From Echiichthys vipera (taxonomy: Eukaryota; Chordata; Actinopteri; Perciformes; Trachinidae): 64,000 nucleotides of DNA. Below the pieces are notes generated by a model. It was given only the letters and a program-made list of their open reading frames with translations, did no database searches and had not been told where the DNA came from. The position numbers and the translations under genes are program-made. Below are positions 1 through 16,740 of this stretch, piece after piece. How positions within the stretch are numbered: position 1 is the stretch's first letter; every line of letters begins with the position of its first letter. The stretch lies in contig OY829648.1 in assembly GCA_963691815.1 (NCBI GenBank), forward strand, positions 18,818,193 to 18,882,192, written 5' to 3'.

Positions 1-20
1 GCGCCAGCTCTACCACTGAG
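1..20 (-). repeat. tRNA-like A-box fragment (possible SINE head), cut by window edge
   Basis: Read on the minus strand the first 20 bases are CTCAGTGGTAGAGCTGGCGC, close to the D-arm/A-box of a tRNA or tRNA-derived SINE. The rest lies outside the window, and no B box is visible, so a real tRNA gene cannot be told from a SINE head or a chance match. Confidence 0.3.
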
Positions 21-2002
21 GTACTGGGTGTTTTTTAACAGGGGGGACGGTTTTGTTGACATGTGACTAGAGAACCAACCCATGAACAACTCTAGTGAGG
101 CTATATAGTTTAGAGAATATTATAGATCCAAGACAAATCTGACAGAAGGGTGGGATCAGAGAAAATGTTGTTGATATTTCAGAACTATGGCCAGGGCCAC
201 AGATTCTAACTTGCACAAACCTTAGATAAAGGATCAGTCAGGCAGAATAGACTTATATATTCCATCAAACAACCACTCTGCCCCTACTCTCTTTTTGCTA
301 CCAGGGGACCCTTCTTGTCATCCCCCCTCAATCAGTCAATCAGGCGATACTAGTTGTTCCATGAAAACAACGGAAAATATTTCCCAGACTCCCAGCTGTG
401 CAGGTCAAGTATAGGCTACAGGTGGAAAAAGTAAAAACTTAAAATGACCAAAATCTGCATTTTATTTGAATAAACCGTCCTATGAATCCTCCTCTAGTTG
501 GAGTACTATTCTGCTGCTTATGTCTGAAGCAGATGGAATAATTTTTTGTTTGAACAATATAAATCACGCAACCAATCAGATATGGTTATCCAGGAGCTGA
601 TAATGCTCACACACAAACATCAGTTCCATTCTCCTCTCACTTTGAATTAGGAGGTGAGAGTGACAGTGAAACGATAAATGTTTTCTAGTTGGCTGGGGCT
701 GGTTTTGATGACCCATGTTGAGCCAAATGATTGCAGTAATTATTCCATGACAGTGATGAATCACTCCTGTTACTAATTCATCAGCTGTGTCAGCAATTAC
801 ACAAATGGACTCAGAGATTATGCAGAACTTGGTCCAAATTTTCAAATGTAAAAATACAATTAATTTTACTCTATGAGGAATATAAGTTTGTCCAGTACCA
901 TCAGTTTAGTGAAACCAAAAAAGGTGTGAGGGGTAATATAGCAGTATGATAGGGAAGACAAATACACAGGAAAGTGTTATAACAACACTTGGATGGCAAA
1001 GATAAGCCACAATGGATTCATCCTCAATTGTTGATGTAAATTAGTTGGTAAACTAATCACTGGTCTCTATGCTATTTCAGTGAAATACATTCAGAGAAAA
1101 CAATTATTAACTGTCACTTTGTTGGATTTTTGTAAATATTATGTATGAATGAATATCAGACATGGCTCATTCAAATATTGTGACTTCTATTACTGCTGAT
1201 TTCCACTGACAAAAGCAAGCATTGTGGCTGTGATCAATGGTTAAACAAACATGAACATTTAGCTATTGTATTTCCGATGTGCAAAGATCAGAAAGATCTC
1301 TCTAAGCACAATGATCTGTTCATCTTCCACATAAAACTAAGTTGTAACACATAATATGACTTTCACTATTCTCCCAGTACATCTTGTCTGCTTTTCAGTA
1401 CATGCCAACCAGGTAAAATATAGTTTCTAGCTGTTGTGCTTGGTCAAGATAAAGCTATTGTCATACTATATCGTCTCTTCTGGGCTGAATAACAATGGAC
1501 AAATTACAAATCAGTAAAGCACATCCTCTTTCTCAGACAATCACTGTAATTGTTGGCACTTGGAAAAGTTTGGATCTAGCATAGTGATTACTGATAGTCT
1601 GTCTCATCAGTGAGGGGGGTAAAGGTAATCATAGATAATTGCTCTAAATCATTGTGATGTTTTAATTGTGCACCTGCATTTCTCAAAAGACGACTTCACA
1701 TTTGAGTAAAGTGTTTTTCTACATTATTTCCATGTCATTGATTTGTGTGTCTGTTTTATGTAGTTGATGTTTTGATATGTGCAGTCAGAGGTCAATGTCT
1801 TGGACACTTAAGTACAATGAACTGCTGTCTATTGAAGTTGATGATGCAACAGTTGACCCTGTAGTCACAGTTTAGTCTGTTTACACATTGCAGCTGCACT
1901 GGGGAACTTTACATGTTGAAGGTCCAAACAAACAATGAGAAGGATCAAACTGACAGCACACTGTCACAGGCAGTTGAAGGCAAGGCTTTTATATTTCAGT
2001 TA
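21..2002. other. No recognised gene
   Basis: AT-rich, non-repetitive-looking sequence. Only short open frames occur, with no recognisable domain, RNA gene or transposon end. Confidence 0.6.
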
Positions 2003-2225
2003 TTGGCCCTCATTTATCAATCTTGCGTGAAAACGGGCGCAGATCTGAGCGCAGAATTGGTCGTATGACAGGACACACATGTGATTTATGAAACATTCGT
2101 ATCCGACCAATCTCAGCGTACGAATGAGCGGGCCTTGATAAATGCGGCGGCTGAATTCGATCGTCATTTACATGTTACGCCCTTAAATATTCCTGGTTCG
2201 GAGGCCTCGCCCACTGAGGTCAAAC

Positions 2226-2507
2226 ATGCACAGGAGAAACACCGGTAAGAAAATAAACTTTTCCGACACACAGTTCGGCATCCTGACATCCGAGATGAAG
2301 CAAAATAAAGAGGTGCTTTTTGGCAGTCTTAAGAGTGGAATAAAAGGGGCCCATAAAAACGCTGTATGGAAAAGAATAACGGAGGCAGTCAACCCGAAGC
2401 AGCGCTCCACTGTGACCCGTGTGCATGTGTGCGCACTGTTGAACCTGCGCTCCTGCTATGTTGCGGTGTTTGCCAGCGGGGTTATTAGGTATTCCGTTAG
2501 AGGATAA
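2226..2507 (+). pseudogene. Harbinger-associated Myb/SANT-like DNA-binding protein, truncated
   Basis: A 93-residue frame. Residues about 8-58 (KKINFSDTQFGILTSEMKQN and on to the WKRITEAVN motif) look like the NAIF1-type Myb/SANT-like domain carried by PIF/Harbinger transposons, where this second protein helps bring the transposase to the ends. The pattern of conserved hydrophobics, a long KE-rich helix and a late tryptophan fits this. After about residue 60 the frame loses resemblance and ends early, so the product is truncated or the frame has run into an intron. The gene faces the transposase remnant at 2703-2906. The element is degraded, so I treat this as a relic. The family assignment is from memory of the motif pattern. 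Confidence 0.6.
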
Positions 2508-2648
2508 CCTTTGTCACCTAGAAGAACCATACCAAAATGTTAATCATCTGATACCTTGTTTGATTTAATGCAATTTATAGAGGGTAGCCACTTACCGAGG
2601 AGATGACTTTGGCTCTGCATTGCGCCTTCCTGCAGCCGCGCGCCAACA

Positions 2649-2706
2649 CATTCATTCATTCAACTTCAACCGGTTGTCCCTGTCGGGGTCGCGGGGGGCT
2701 GGAGCC
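2649..2706 (+). repeat. LINE-tail-like fragment inside the Harbinger element
   Basis: A CATTCATTCATT run is followed by a CGGTTGTCCC and GTCGGGGTCGCGGGG stretch. This resembles the 3' tails of fish RTE-type LINEs (compare 39090-39180 and 61640-61760 here, which share a TTATCC…GGGTCGCGG core). It sits between the two Harbinger gene remnants, so it may be a later insertion that replaced coding sequence. Confidence 0.35.
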
Positions 2707-2906
2707 GAGCTGTTTTGAAATATAAATGAATCGTGTGTGTGTGTCCCTGGCCACCTGGCCGCCACATTTAAAAGCGATAGCTTGGCATCACAAATCACCT
2801 GTACATTTATCTAGTGGTAGTTTATGCGATTGATGAATGCGTAATCATTCATGGATGGTGCCTTCAGACGCACATGAGTACAATCAATTGCTCCAACCAC
2901 AATTTT
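2703..2906 (-). pseudogene. PIF/Harbinger DDE transposase remnant
   Basis: Minus-strand translation from about 2906 gives GAIDCTHVRLKAPS, then NDYAFINR, an in-frame stop at 2811-2813, then INVQVICDAKLSLLNVAARW and a HDSFIFQNS motif. These are the signature blocks of the HARBI1-like DDE nuclease domain: the first catalytic aspartate is in IDCTH and a conserved aspartate is in VICD. The third acidic residue and both ends of the protein are missing. The normal transposase is several hundred residues long and only about 68 codons survive. With a stop and truncation it cannot encode an active enzyme. It lies opposite in orientation to the Myb-like gene at 2226, the usual two-gene Harbinger arrangement. 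Confidence 0.8.
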
Positions 2907-3181
2907 TATTTTTTTTAGTCGTTTTAAGAATCCGTTTTGATCTGTTCTTAATATGTGCTGCTTATGCTTAATGACAGCTGATGTTTGTTAATTATTTTCA
3001 GCCAGATTTTGCTGTGCTGCACCGCAAATCCACAGGCTCAAATTTGCGTACACAATCTCAGATCTGACGTGAGATTTGATCGTAGCTCCAGCACACGTCA
3101 AAATTGATAAATGCCGAAGTATGCTTGGAAATGGTCGTACGCACATTTTCTGCCGTACGTTCGTTTGATCAATGAGGGCCA

Positions 3182-4150
<969 letters not shown>

Positions 4151-4262
4151 CCATCCTGATCTTGCGAGCTCCATTGTATTTTATTAGCAGATCAGTCTGG
4201 TAACTTGCGGCAGAGAAAATTTGGAGAGGTTTTCCAAGCGACCTAACCAGCGTTGGTTTTTA
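4151..4262 (+). repeat. Unnamed dispersed repeat, copy A
   Basis: The core AGCAGATCAGTCTGG…TTGCGGCAGAGAAAATTTGG…TTTTCCAAGC recurs with similar spacing at about 54130-54230. It is dispersed, non-coding and of unknown family. Confidence 0.5.
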
Positions 4263-5112
<850 letters not shown>

Positions 5113-5300
5113 ATTATTAATTTTTTTTTTTGTAGAGAGGAAGAAGACTGCAGAATCTGACCTTCGTATTCAATCCTGCCAATTTCTCTGTTCTTTCAAG
5201 GAAGTGTGAAACGACTTTAGGCCTGGGAGCTTTGCAGCTTCTTCCTTTAATCTTCAACACTTGATGAATACTAGGAGTGGGGGGAGGAGTACACAAAGAA

Positions 5301-5303
<3 letters not shown>

Positions 5304-5388
<85 letters not shown>
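5304..5388. repeat. (GA)n microsatellite
   Basis: About 42 uninterrupted GA units, 195 bp downstream of the (TG)n array. Confidence 0.98.
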
Positions 5389-5389
<1 letters not shown>

Positions 5390-6391
5390 CAGGGGTGTAA
5401 GATGTCTGGAATCCTTTTTTAAGATGCTGAAATTACAACATCTATACAAATTACAGACCAGAGGCATGCATCACATTTATTTAGTGCACCTAATGACCAA
5501 GAAAATTGAGAAGGGTGAATAGGGACATTCAAAAGACCAAACAAAGTCTAACACAAACACAGCAGGCAGATATTGTTGCTTTGAAAAGACAATAGATGAG
5601 AGAGCGAGAATATAGAAAGAGACGTTTGATGGTTAGATCCTTGCTGCACATTTCCACATTACTCCCCCATGTAATCTGAAACCATACGTTAAGAAGACCA
5701 TGACAGACATGTTAGAGAGGGAGCATCCCTGTGATGCCCAATGTCAAATGTTGAGATGTATTTAAGTGTAATATAGTGGGAGGGGAACCATTGGTGAGAG
5801 ACGAGAGGGAGAAGGATGGGGCACAAAGTGCCTTTGTTGCAGGGTGTAATGCACCACAGACAAATAGTGCTGCTTTATCGCCTGGAGGAGTAGAGAGAGC
5901 TTTTAAATTCATGCTCACTCTCCAGGAGGCAGCAGGGATGGTGGCCAGTGACTGATGTGCCACAGAGACACAGGACATTGTTGTGGGACTGTGTGCTGCA
6001 CTGCAAAATACATTGTAATAAGAAATCTTATCATAGCTCCAAAAATTGTGTTTTTCTAAAAAAAAAAAAGTAAAGAAAAAACAACTTCACGTAGTGGCGT
6101 CGTCCTCTATTTGGGATTTAAAAATGTGAATTTTAAGAAATAGTATTGATGGAAATAAGGGTGATGGAAATCTGTTTACCTGGCACAGTGACAGTGTGAA
6201 ATGACTGAATGCATAATTTAGGGATACAAATGACCTTGGTGAGAGTGGCCATGGTGAAGAGACATAAATATCAAGTGAATTATTACAATGCTTCTGACTA
6301 CGGATACTTCAAATCTGGAAGAGCTTAGTGCTGTGGCACAACAGCCACAATGAGGTGCCCAAATCAGAAAAAAATACTCAATTTATCCTGT
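5389..6391. other. No recognised gene
   Basis: Nothing recognised; an A-run at about 6058-6069. Confidence 0.6.
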
Positions 6392-6735
6392 AAAATGTCT
6401 CAACATTTACAAAATAGATTGGCACAACATTCATCCCAACATCCAAAATAATGTATCCTAATGACTTTGGTGATCCCCTGCTTTTTCTCTATCACCATGA
6501 GGTTGGCTTTCATTAATGGCTTTCAATGAAACAGTTCGGTGGATAGCCATGACATTCTGTTCAGACCTTTGTGTCCCTCTCAGCTTGAATTGTAATAACT
6601 TTGATGATCCTCTGACTTTTTATTGAGCACCATCATCAGGTCAAAATTTGAGCATGTCTTAAATCTGCAAGACTAGAGACATTCCCATCAGCCTCAGCTG
6701 TTCTTTGTGTTTATTAGCATGTTACCATTATACAG
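6392..6735 (+). repeat. Teleost dispersed repeat with tandem internal units, copy 1
   Basis: Contains GACTTTGGTGATCCCCTG at 6462-6480 and, one unit later, GATGATCCTCTGACTTTTT near 6603, followed by CACCATCATCAGGTCAAAAT and CATTCCCATCAGCCTCAGCT. I recognise this wording as a widespread non-coding repeat of fish genomes built of about 130-140-bp units. It encodes no protein. A second copy is at 9418-9640. Confidence 0.65.
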
Positions 6736-7624
6736 CTTCATATTTTAGAATGTCACATGACTTAGAAACAGGTATTTAAATCAGATCTTGAAATTAATTC
6801 GCCATTCTCAGCATGGACAGCAGCTCTCAGGAGCTGAGTCCCTGCACTCAATTTAAAGTAGTAGTTTGGGAAATTAATAAAAAACTTGAAGACACTCTTA
6901 CACTTGCAGATTGATTGTTATTGGAATGCAGGGGTCTATTTTTTAATAAATGCACTGAAGCTTAATAGATGACATGCTAAAGCACGTTAGTCACTGTACA
7001 TATACAATACATATTTACTGTAAAATGTTCTTTTAGTATGGAAAGTTCCCTAATCCAGGGACCTTCCCCCTATTTTTTTTCTTAATTTCACTATTCTCTT
7101 CTCTTATGTTTCCCTCCCTCCCGAATTCTCCACCTTCTGCTCAGTCACGATTGACATGTCTATCAACATGGCAGGGGCTGTGACAGACAGCTCCCTGAGG
7201 TAGCCCAGACCCCCAAACACACATACTCACACATGCCAAACCATACTTCCCTATCCAATCCCTCCTTTCCTTCATCTCTGTACTCATTGATGACTGATTC
7301 AGAGAACACAAAGACAGATGTGGAGTGATGGACAGACAGATGCCAGGGGAAGCGGGCTATGTAGAGGTACAGAAACTCGCACACCAGAGCAAAATAGGCT
7401 CATAGTTTGTAGCTTTAAAGAAAGTTATGCAAAAAATAAAGTTTTAGAGCATTACATGTAACCCACAAACATCTGACAATATGGCAGTTGCCAGTAGCCA
7501 AAATAAGTAAACATAGCTGTGGCATGTTTTTTTTCCCCATATATCTATGCTTTGTAATAATACAGAATACTGTGCCTGCTTAAGTATTGTTAATATGCTA
7601 AGTTAAATAGCCCAAATATTAAAT
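6736..7624. other. No recognised gene
   Basis: Includes a pyrimidine-rich patch around 7080-7140; nothing recognised. Confidence 0.6.
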
Positions 7625-7730
7625 TACATTACATTAATTTAGCTGACGCTTTTGTCCAAAGCGACTTCCAATAAGTGCATTCAACAATTAGGGTACAAAC
7701 CAGAAGAGCAAGTTAAGTAAGTAAATAAAT
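7625..7730 (-). repeat. SINE-type 3' tail fragment
   Basis: On the minus strand this reads AAGTCGCTTTGGACAAAAGC, GTCAGCTAAATT and then an ATGTAATGTAAT tail, the conserved 3' tail shared by many fish SINEs. The tRNA-like head is absent, so the copy is partial or diverged. Confidence 0.6.
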
Positions 7731-8587
7731 ATTAAATAACTAAAGTAACTTGCTTGTGTTGTGTCCTTGATTGGAAACATTGGAAATTCGGGGAAAAAAA
7801 GAGTCAAAATATGACAAAAGCATTGCTATTTATGCTTGACTGAAGTGGATATGTTGGTGTATTGATAAAAACAAAATGTGACAGACAAGGGAGACGATGA
7901 GGATACTAAAATGTTCATGATACAGACATAAAGGCTGATTTTCCACATTTTTGTTTTGGTTCATTTGAGTTTTCTTGGGTATTTATCAACTTCTTTCGTC
8001 CTCTTCTTCTTCAATGGTTCAATTGCACTCAACTGGAGAATTTGTGCTACCAACTTTTTATCTTGAGGATTCACATGCCAGAGAGAATAGCCTTCAATCT
8101 GCATTTTGCTGTTCACTGTTATTGCAACAATGTAAAAACACAGCCACTTTCTGCTGCAGTGTGAACATAGCCCTATGAACCCACTGGTGAGACTATATCT
8201 AAAGGAGTAGATAGCTTACAAGGGGGAGTAGTACAGGCGTGTGGGATTGTCGTTGTTGTAAGACAGAAAATCATTAAGAAGTACACAGAGAAGCAGACAG
8301 CCAACAGTGAGAGACAGATCCACAGAGAGAGGGTCAAGTTAAGGCCCTGGATAGGGACAGGGACTCTGGACTGCAGTCCCCGACCCGAACCCCCAGCCTC
8401 TCCTCAAGCCTTTATGTTTTGCTTGCAAACACTGCTGACCTTACAACACACAGTAGGCATCTATTGTGCCTCTGGGCCCACTGAAGACAGGTTTTGACTG
8501 CCCCTGTCACAAATGACAAAAAAAAAACAAAAAAAAAAACACAGTGTCAAGTATGAGTATTAAAGTCCAAAGGAAATCTTTGAAAGC
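7731..8587. other. No recognised gene
   Basis: Nothing recognised; an A-rich patch at 8518-8541 lies just before the SINE. Confidence 0.6.
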
Positions 8588-8732
8588 CACGCTATAGCTC
8601 AGTGATTTAAGCATGGTGATAACACTGTCAGGGTTAGAAGTTCAATTCCCACTTGAGCTGGCTTTGCTGAAAATATATACACTCACAGTACTATAAAGCT
8701 TGTGGATAAAAGCATCCTTCAAACAACAGATT
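8588..8732 (+). repeat. tRNA-derived SINE
   Basis: An A-box-like TATAGCTCAGTGA (8593-8605) is followed 35 bp later by a B-box-like GTTCAATTCC (8640-8649), the spacing of an internal RNA polymerase III promoter. Downstream is GGATAAAAGCATCCTTCAAA, a variant of the fish SINE tail seen in inverted orientation at 7625. The tRNA-related part cannot fold into a proper tRNA by eye, so it is a SINE and not a tRNA gene. Confidence 0.65.
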
Positions 8733-9417
8733 GTGTCTTGAGAAATGATTTACACTGAAATGCTTATTTTAATAATAATTCTAAATGTATCTTATTATTT
8801 TGACTGCACTGATACCACTTGATACTAATCTCTTGAAAATGGCCTCATAATTAAAGAAAATACTTCACTTAAGGCTGTGAAATCGCTACTAACTCCATTT
8901 CTTCTTCAGGTATTAACTTTATACAGGAGTGAAACACTCTAAAAACAGCTCTCTGTGGCACCTTAAACCACTTACAGAGAAGCTCTATTCTACTATTAAC
9001 TCCATGCAGACTTATTGACAGATCTCAAGATAGCTTGAGGCTCCCACAGGGTAATGTTTAGCCCCTTGCCTCTCGTATTTTCACAATGCATCTTGTCAAT
9101 GAAGAGAAGAGTTTACTCAGTTTTGGAAATAAATCATTACTTTGAGTAAACCATTTAATACTTCACTGTGTAAAAATATTATAATACCATTTTAATAACT
9201 TCACATGTTCAATCCCATTACATATATTGTAGTCCATATATCCAACACTTGTGTGAGGAAGTGGGTTATTTAATGTCATGGATGCTGGGTTTGAGCAGTA
9301 AAATCAAATTTCTCTTTTTGTATCTTGGGAGATATGCATAAAGGTTTATGTAAAAGTGATATTTACCTCCTAAATAATGTTGTGGTTGAAAGTAAATAAA
9401 AAAAACTTTTAAAAAAA
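8733..9417. other. No recognised gene
   Basis: AT-rich; nothing recognised. Confidence 0.6.
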
Positions 9418-9640
9418 ATGATAATGATCCCCTGACTTTTTCTCAGCATCATGTGGTTGACATTTGTGGTTTTCGGTAGAATTTCTCAACTATTGGATGG
9501 ACTGCCAGAAATTTGATGAAGACGTTCATGTCCCCCTAAGGATGAATTGTAATAACTATGGGTATCCCATTGGGGACATTTTATCTAGAGCCATCATCAG
9601 GTCAACATTTTAATTTGACATTCTCATCCATCACAGGTGT
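9418..9640 (+). repeat. Teleost dispersed repeat, copy 2
   Basis: Shares with the 6392-6735 copy AATGATCCCCTGACTTTTTC, GATGAATTGTAATAACTATG and AGCCATCATCAGGTCAACAT, in the same order and orientation. Non-coding. Confidence 0.65.
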
Positions 9641-10411
9641 ACTTGTATGTTTAATAAGCAAACTTTATAGACACAACCATGGCTATTTATTTTCTATTGT
9701 GTGTTATTTTACTTTTTGTAATAATAATTAGGAGCAAATCCTCTGAACCTATAATGATCACATATTAGTTTTTTCTTGGTTTGTATCTTTTCTCGTTTGT
9801 TTGTTTGTAAAACTTGGATCTTATTAGGAACTAAAACTTTTTCCATTTTTTTTCCAAACATGATTTCTGTGTGTAATCCTCTTACTAACACCTATGTCAG
9901 ATGAAGTGTTTTTTACTTCAAAAATCCTCACTGTCCGTCTGGCCACTTGTCTGCCAACCTCCCTCCACACACAACTTATCTTTAAAACAATATGGCAGCC
10001 TGAGATTGGCCTCACTTACACATGATTAATTAATTGGACAAGCATGCCAGATGTGATCAGGTCAGCCGTGATTGCTGGGTAACATGTATATGAACTTCCG
10101 GATTGGCCAAGCACCTAGCCTGTCAAAAAGTTGGCATGGGCTGGTGCACTTTGGAGGGATGCTCAACCTGTTCACAGTAAACATTGTTGACATCACCCAC
10201 AGCCACATACCCTTTATAAATATTACATGAACCATGGCTGGACAGCTGATATTTGTAAGATATATTGTTCCTTTTTGCTGAAGGGCATTCTCCGGATGCC
10301 AAATATATTTCATTTGAACAGATGGAAATTGCATAGGAGAGATGGAGTGAGTGTAGGAGGGGAAATGAAGAGAAAGGGGCAAGAAGAGAAACATAATGAT
10401 GGGGGATAGAC
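9641..10411. other. No recognised gene
   Basis: Nothing recognised. Confidence 0.6.
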
Positions 10412-13499
<3,088 letters not shown>

Positions 13500-13760
13500 G
13501 GATGGGTCATACAAACCTATGACTTAATATGATATCATCAAGGCGATCGCTGTTTATGTCCCATGTTAATCCAACGGTCAAGGCTCACTTATTGACGACC
13601 TAATTTGCATATGTTATTTAATTTACATAACAGACATACTTAATTTAGCCCAAATCCCAATTTTTCCCTGAAGATAACCAAATGGTTTTGTTGCCTAAAC
13701 ATAACCATTTTTTTTGTTTTACTTTTCAAAATGTTAACCACACATGTTTAGAACTGACAA
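13500..13760 (+). repeat. Fish dispersed non-coding repeat, diverged
   Basis: Contains AACCAAATGGTTTTGTTGCC and TAAACATAACCATTTTTTTT, wording that I associate with a common perch-like fish repeat (CTAACCAAGTGGTTTTGTTG type). Boundaries are uncertain and the family name is unknown to me. Confidence 0.4.
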
Positions 13761-15090
13761 TTTGGGAATGCGAGTGCTAAATACATGCAAAATACTTAAA
13801 ATGTGCAGTCATGACAAGCAAAGTGTCCGTGGTGTGTTTTTTATACACCTTTCCATGAGATCACATTGATTATTATCATTGATTTCAATGATGGCCAAAA
13901 CTATATTCAGCATCACCCTCATTTTCAAGACTAGATGACCTGAGTGTGAGCCGATGTAACAAAGTAAGGGACTGCCTTTGAAATCCTCGAAATCTCCATC
14001 CTTTGAATGCAGTTCTAATATATGCTGTAGACTGCTGCACTAGCTGGATTTAAAGGCTCATTTAAACTTCTAATGTGGCTTGAATGTCATGTATCATTAT
14101 TGCCAAACAAAAAACAATGTGGCTTCCCTCTTGTTTATCTTAAGAGAAACATCTCTTCTTCTTTTTTCTTTACTATGACAGCTCCTTGCCAGATTTTAAT
14201 CTGAAAAAAAAACCTCAGACAGAGCAATGTATGTTGGCAGCCTCTTGACATACAGACACTGTGTGGTGAGAAATGCATGCAAACTAACCAATATGCAGAT
14301 CGCCGTAGGTGTTTTTACCCGAGACAACCCACCCACCTGAAATCAGACGAAATATTTTAACTCCATACACTCTGGACCCTAAGTTGCACAATGCAGACCA
14401 ATACTGCTGCATTATTTATGTCCAGAAACATGTCATTGATTCCCCATCTCATTTCTATTTGCGACTGAGGCCCCTCTAGACGTCCTGCATGCAGAATAGG
14501 GAAGTAACCACTGTTTTGTTGTGAATCCAAAACATTAATATTTGAGTACTATATTTACTTGCGTATGTGAGCTAGGTGACTCAAATGATCAGTTTTGTCT
14601 TCCATTTTGCGTGACTGTCGGAGCAATGGCATAAGCACACAACATTAGCAAACAGAAGGAAAATTGTTCTGTGCTTTGATTCTCCTAATATCAATTATCT
14701 TGTTTTTGTGAGTTTAATCTCCTATCATGTTTTGCAGCCATGTGAAAACACTATCAGTTATTAGGCAGATATGGCTTGTTTTGTTGACAGAGTGAAAACT
14801 TAAGAGCCATTACCAAGAAGTAATTTACTTGCGATTGCTTGGTAATCATTTGATACTTTGAATATAGGAGGTGCTTCAGTGATAATGGCCAAATATAAAT
14901 CCTTCATTACACACAGTCTATCAGCACTGCTCTCCCTTCAGTGGTGGCTCTCTTTAATAACAGATATGCTTCTCTTTTCATCTGAGGCGTTCTGGCTCTG
15001 CAGCCTCTCAGTGACACCAGTACAATGTTAATACCTTCCTTGTATTGCAGAGGGAAACTGCATCTATGCTGAAATGAAGTGTACCGAATG
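13761..15090. other. No recognised gene
   Basis: Nothing recognised. Confidence 0.6.
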
Positions 15091-15264
<174 letters not shown>

Positions 15265-15452
15265 CCTTTGCCTGCCTTGCAAAAAGGCATTTCCTGCTGC
15301 TTAATAAACACACATAGAGGCACAGATATTCATAGCATTTGGGGAGCTGCCGACACTCGGGTGTTCAGAGCAGATAAGCCCTGTAGCGTCTGTGGCTTGT
15401 TACTCTAACACCCCACCCCCCTCCCCTTTATTCACTTCTGTCTCTCCTCTAG

Positions 15453-15539
15453 GGTACTGTCTGGAGGCAGGCCTCGGCTAAAGGGCCCAAAGGAGTCACG
15501 AATAGGAGCGATGAATACCTAAATATCTGGAGAAAATAG
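15453..15539 (+). other. Possible 3'-terminal coding exon (weak)
   Basis: A pyrimidine-rich tract ending in TCTCTCCTCTAG (to 15452) makes a strong-looking splice acceptor. The following 28 codons stay open, starting GTVWRQASAKGPKG and ending YLNIWRK before TAG. No family is recognised. A chance acceptor is quite possible. Confidence 0.2.
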
Positions 15540-16176
15540 CAGACAAAAGCGGACAATGTGAATCCTGGATTGCCAGAGAAGGGGATGAAGGAGCCTGGGG
15601 AGATTCCTATCACTCTGGCACATGTAGAAAGAGAGTGAGGGAGAGAAAGTGATGTTGTCGACATGTTACAGTGTAAGCCCAGGTTGAGGGATAAGCTGTT
15701 TGTACAGACACCAGACAGGGCTTTCATTACTCGCTGTTTAGTCATGCTGTATTTACAAGGTCAGTGCTATGTAACTCCTGATGCACAGGAACACCATGCC
15801 AAGGAAGTAACAGGCAGCAACAGGCACTAAGTTGGCGGCCACCATGACCACAATCTTATATCCAGGGAGTTAGCTTGGTGAGGTGTGATCATACGGTGTT
15901 GGCTCATGATGCTCAGAAGCAGCTCCCTGAAAACCCTTGGTAATTACAGTGGAGGCTGTCTAAGTGTTAAAGCCAGTGACTCTCTAGAAAAAAAAACTTT
16001 AACTCATCTCTTAGTGAAGGATAAAAGGAAAGAATGGCATTGGAGCATCTGAGCAGCCTCAATGTGTAGAAAATGAGTCTGATGGTTCTTCTAAGGATCC
16101 ATACTTTAACTAATTTTTCATGGAAATACTCTTTATAAGTGAATTATTCAACACTATTTTCTTGAAAGCAACAGAA
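15540..16176. other. No recognised gene
   Basis: Nothing recognised. Confidence 0.6.
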
Positions 16177-16740
16177 GGGCCGTCCACACAAAGACATGTT
16201 TTGCTGTAATTGCAAAATATTTTTTTTATTGTCTTGGCTGCCCTTGCGTTGTCGTGTGGACAGCGAATCTGCCTATTTTGTAAAGCAATGATGTCATCGT
16301 CCCACCTCTCAACCTGACCTCTAACCCCATGACCTCTAACCCTGTGACCTCACAGAACAACTATGACAACAATGGCAGACTTCATGCGTGTTTCCGTGCT
16401 GCAAAAGCTACTGAGCCTATTAGGTTTACGACAGTTTACTACTTCTTGTAGTTGCGTGTTGTGTTGGGTTCGTATACAGCACGCAAGCTTTTTGCGCATG
16501 CTCCATCTCTTCTTCTCCATTTTTGGTGTATTTCTGTGGCAGAGTTACAGCGCCACATATATGCCTGGCATGTGTACTACATTTTCAGCCGGTTTCAATG
16601 GTTTTGTGTGAACAGATATTTCTTGAAACTTTTTAAGAAGGACGGGGAAAAAAGATTGTTTTCGATTGTGTGGATGAATCCTGAAACCATTGTAAAATTT
16701 AAAAAAGTGATGATGTCAGTTAGACTGGCAGCACTTTAAA
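16177..16740 (+). mobile_element. MITE-like non-autonomous fish repeat, diverged
   Basis: Begins GGGCCGTCCACAC, with a partly matching CGTGTGGACAGCGAATCTGC at 16252-16271 and then GATGTCATCGTCCC, AATGGCAGACTTCATGCGTG and GTTACAGCGCCACATATATG. I recognise this order from a widespread non-coding fish element that starts and ends with GGGCCGTCCACAC. Here the right inverted end is not found; the copy fades near 16740. The two open frames inside (16363-16611, 16452-16739) are not proteins of a known family. Confidence 0.5.

Noticed and set aside
1..20. True tRNA gene at the window start
   Set aside because: Only an A-box-like half is visible; no B box, acceptor stem or terminator can be seen.
5277..5522. 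Glu-Arg and Ser-Leu repeat frames here, at 10396-10713 and at 37145-37406
   Set aside because: They are translations of (GA)n/(CT)n arrays.
8588..8665. True tRNA gene
   Set aside because: A and B boxes are present but the stems do not form by eye, and a SINE tail follows.
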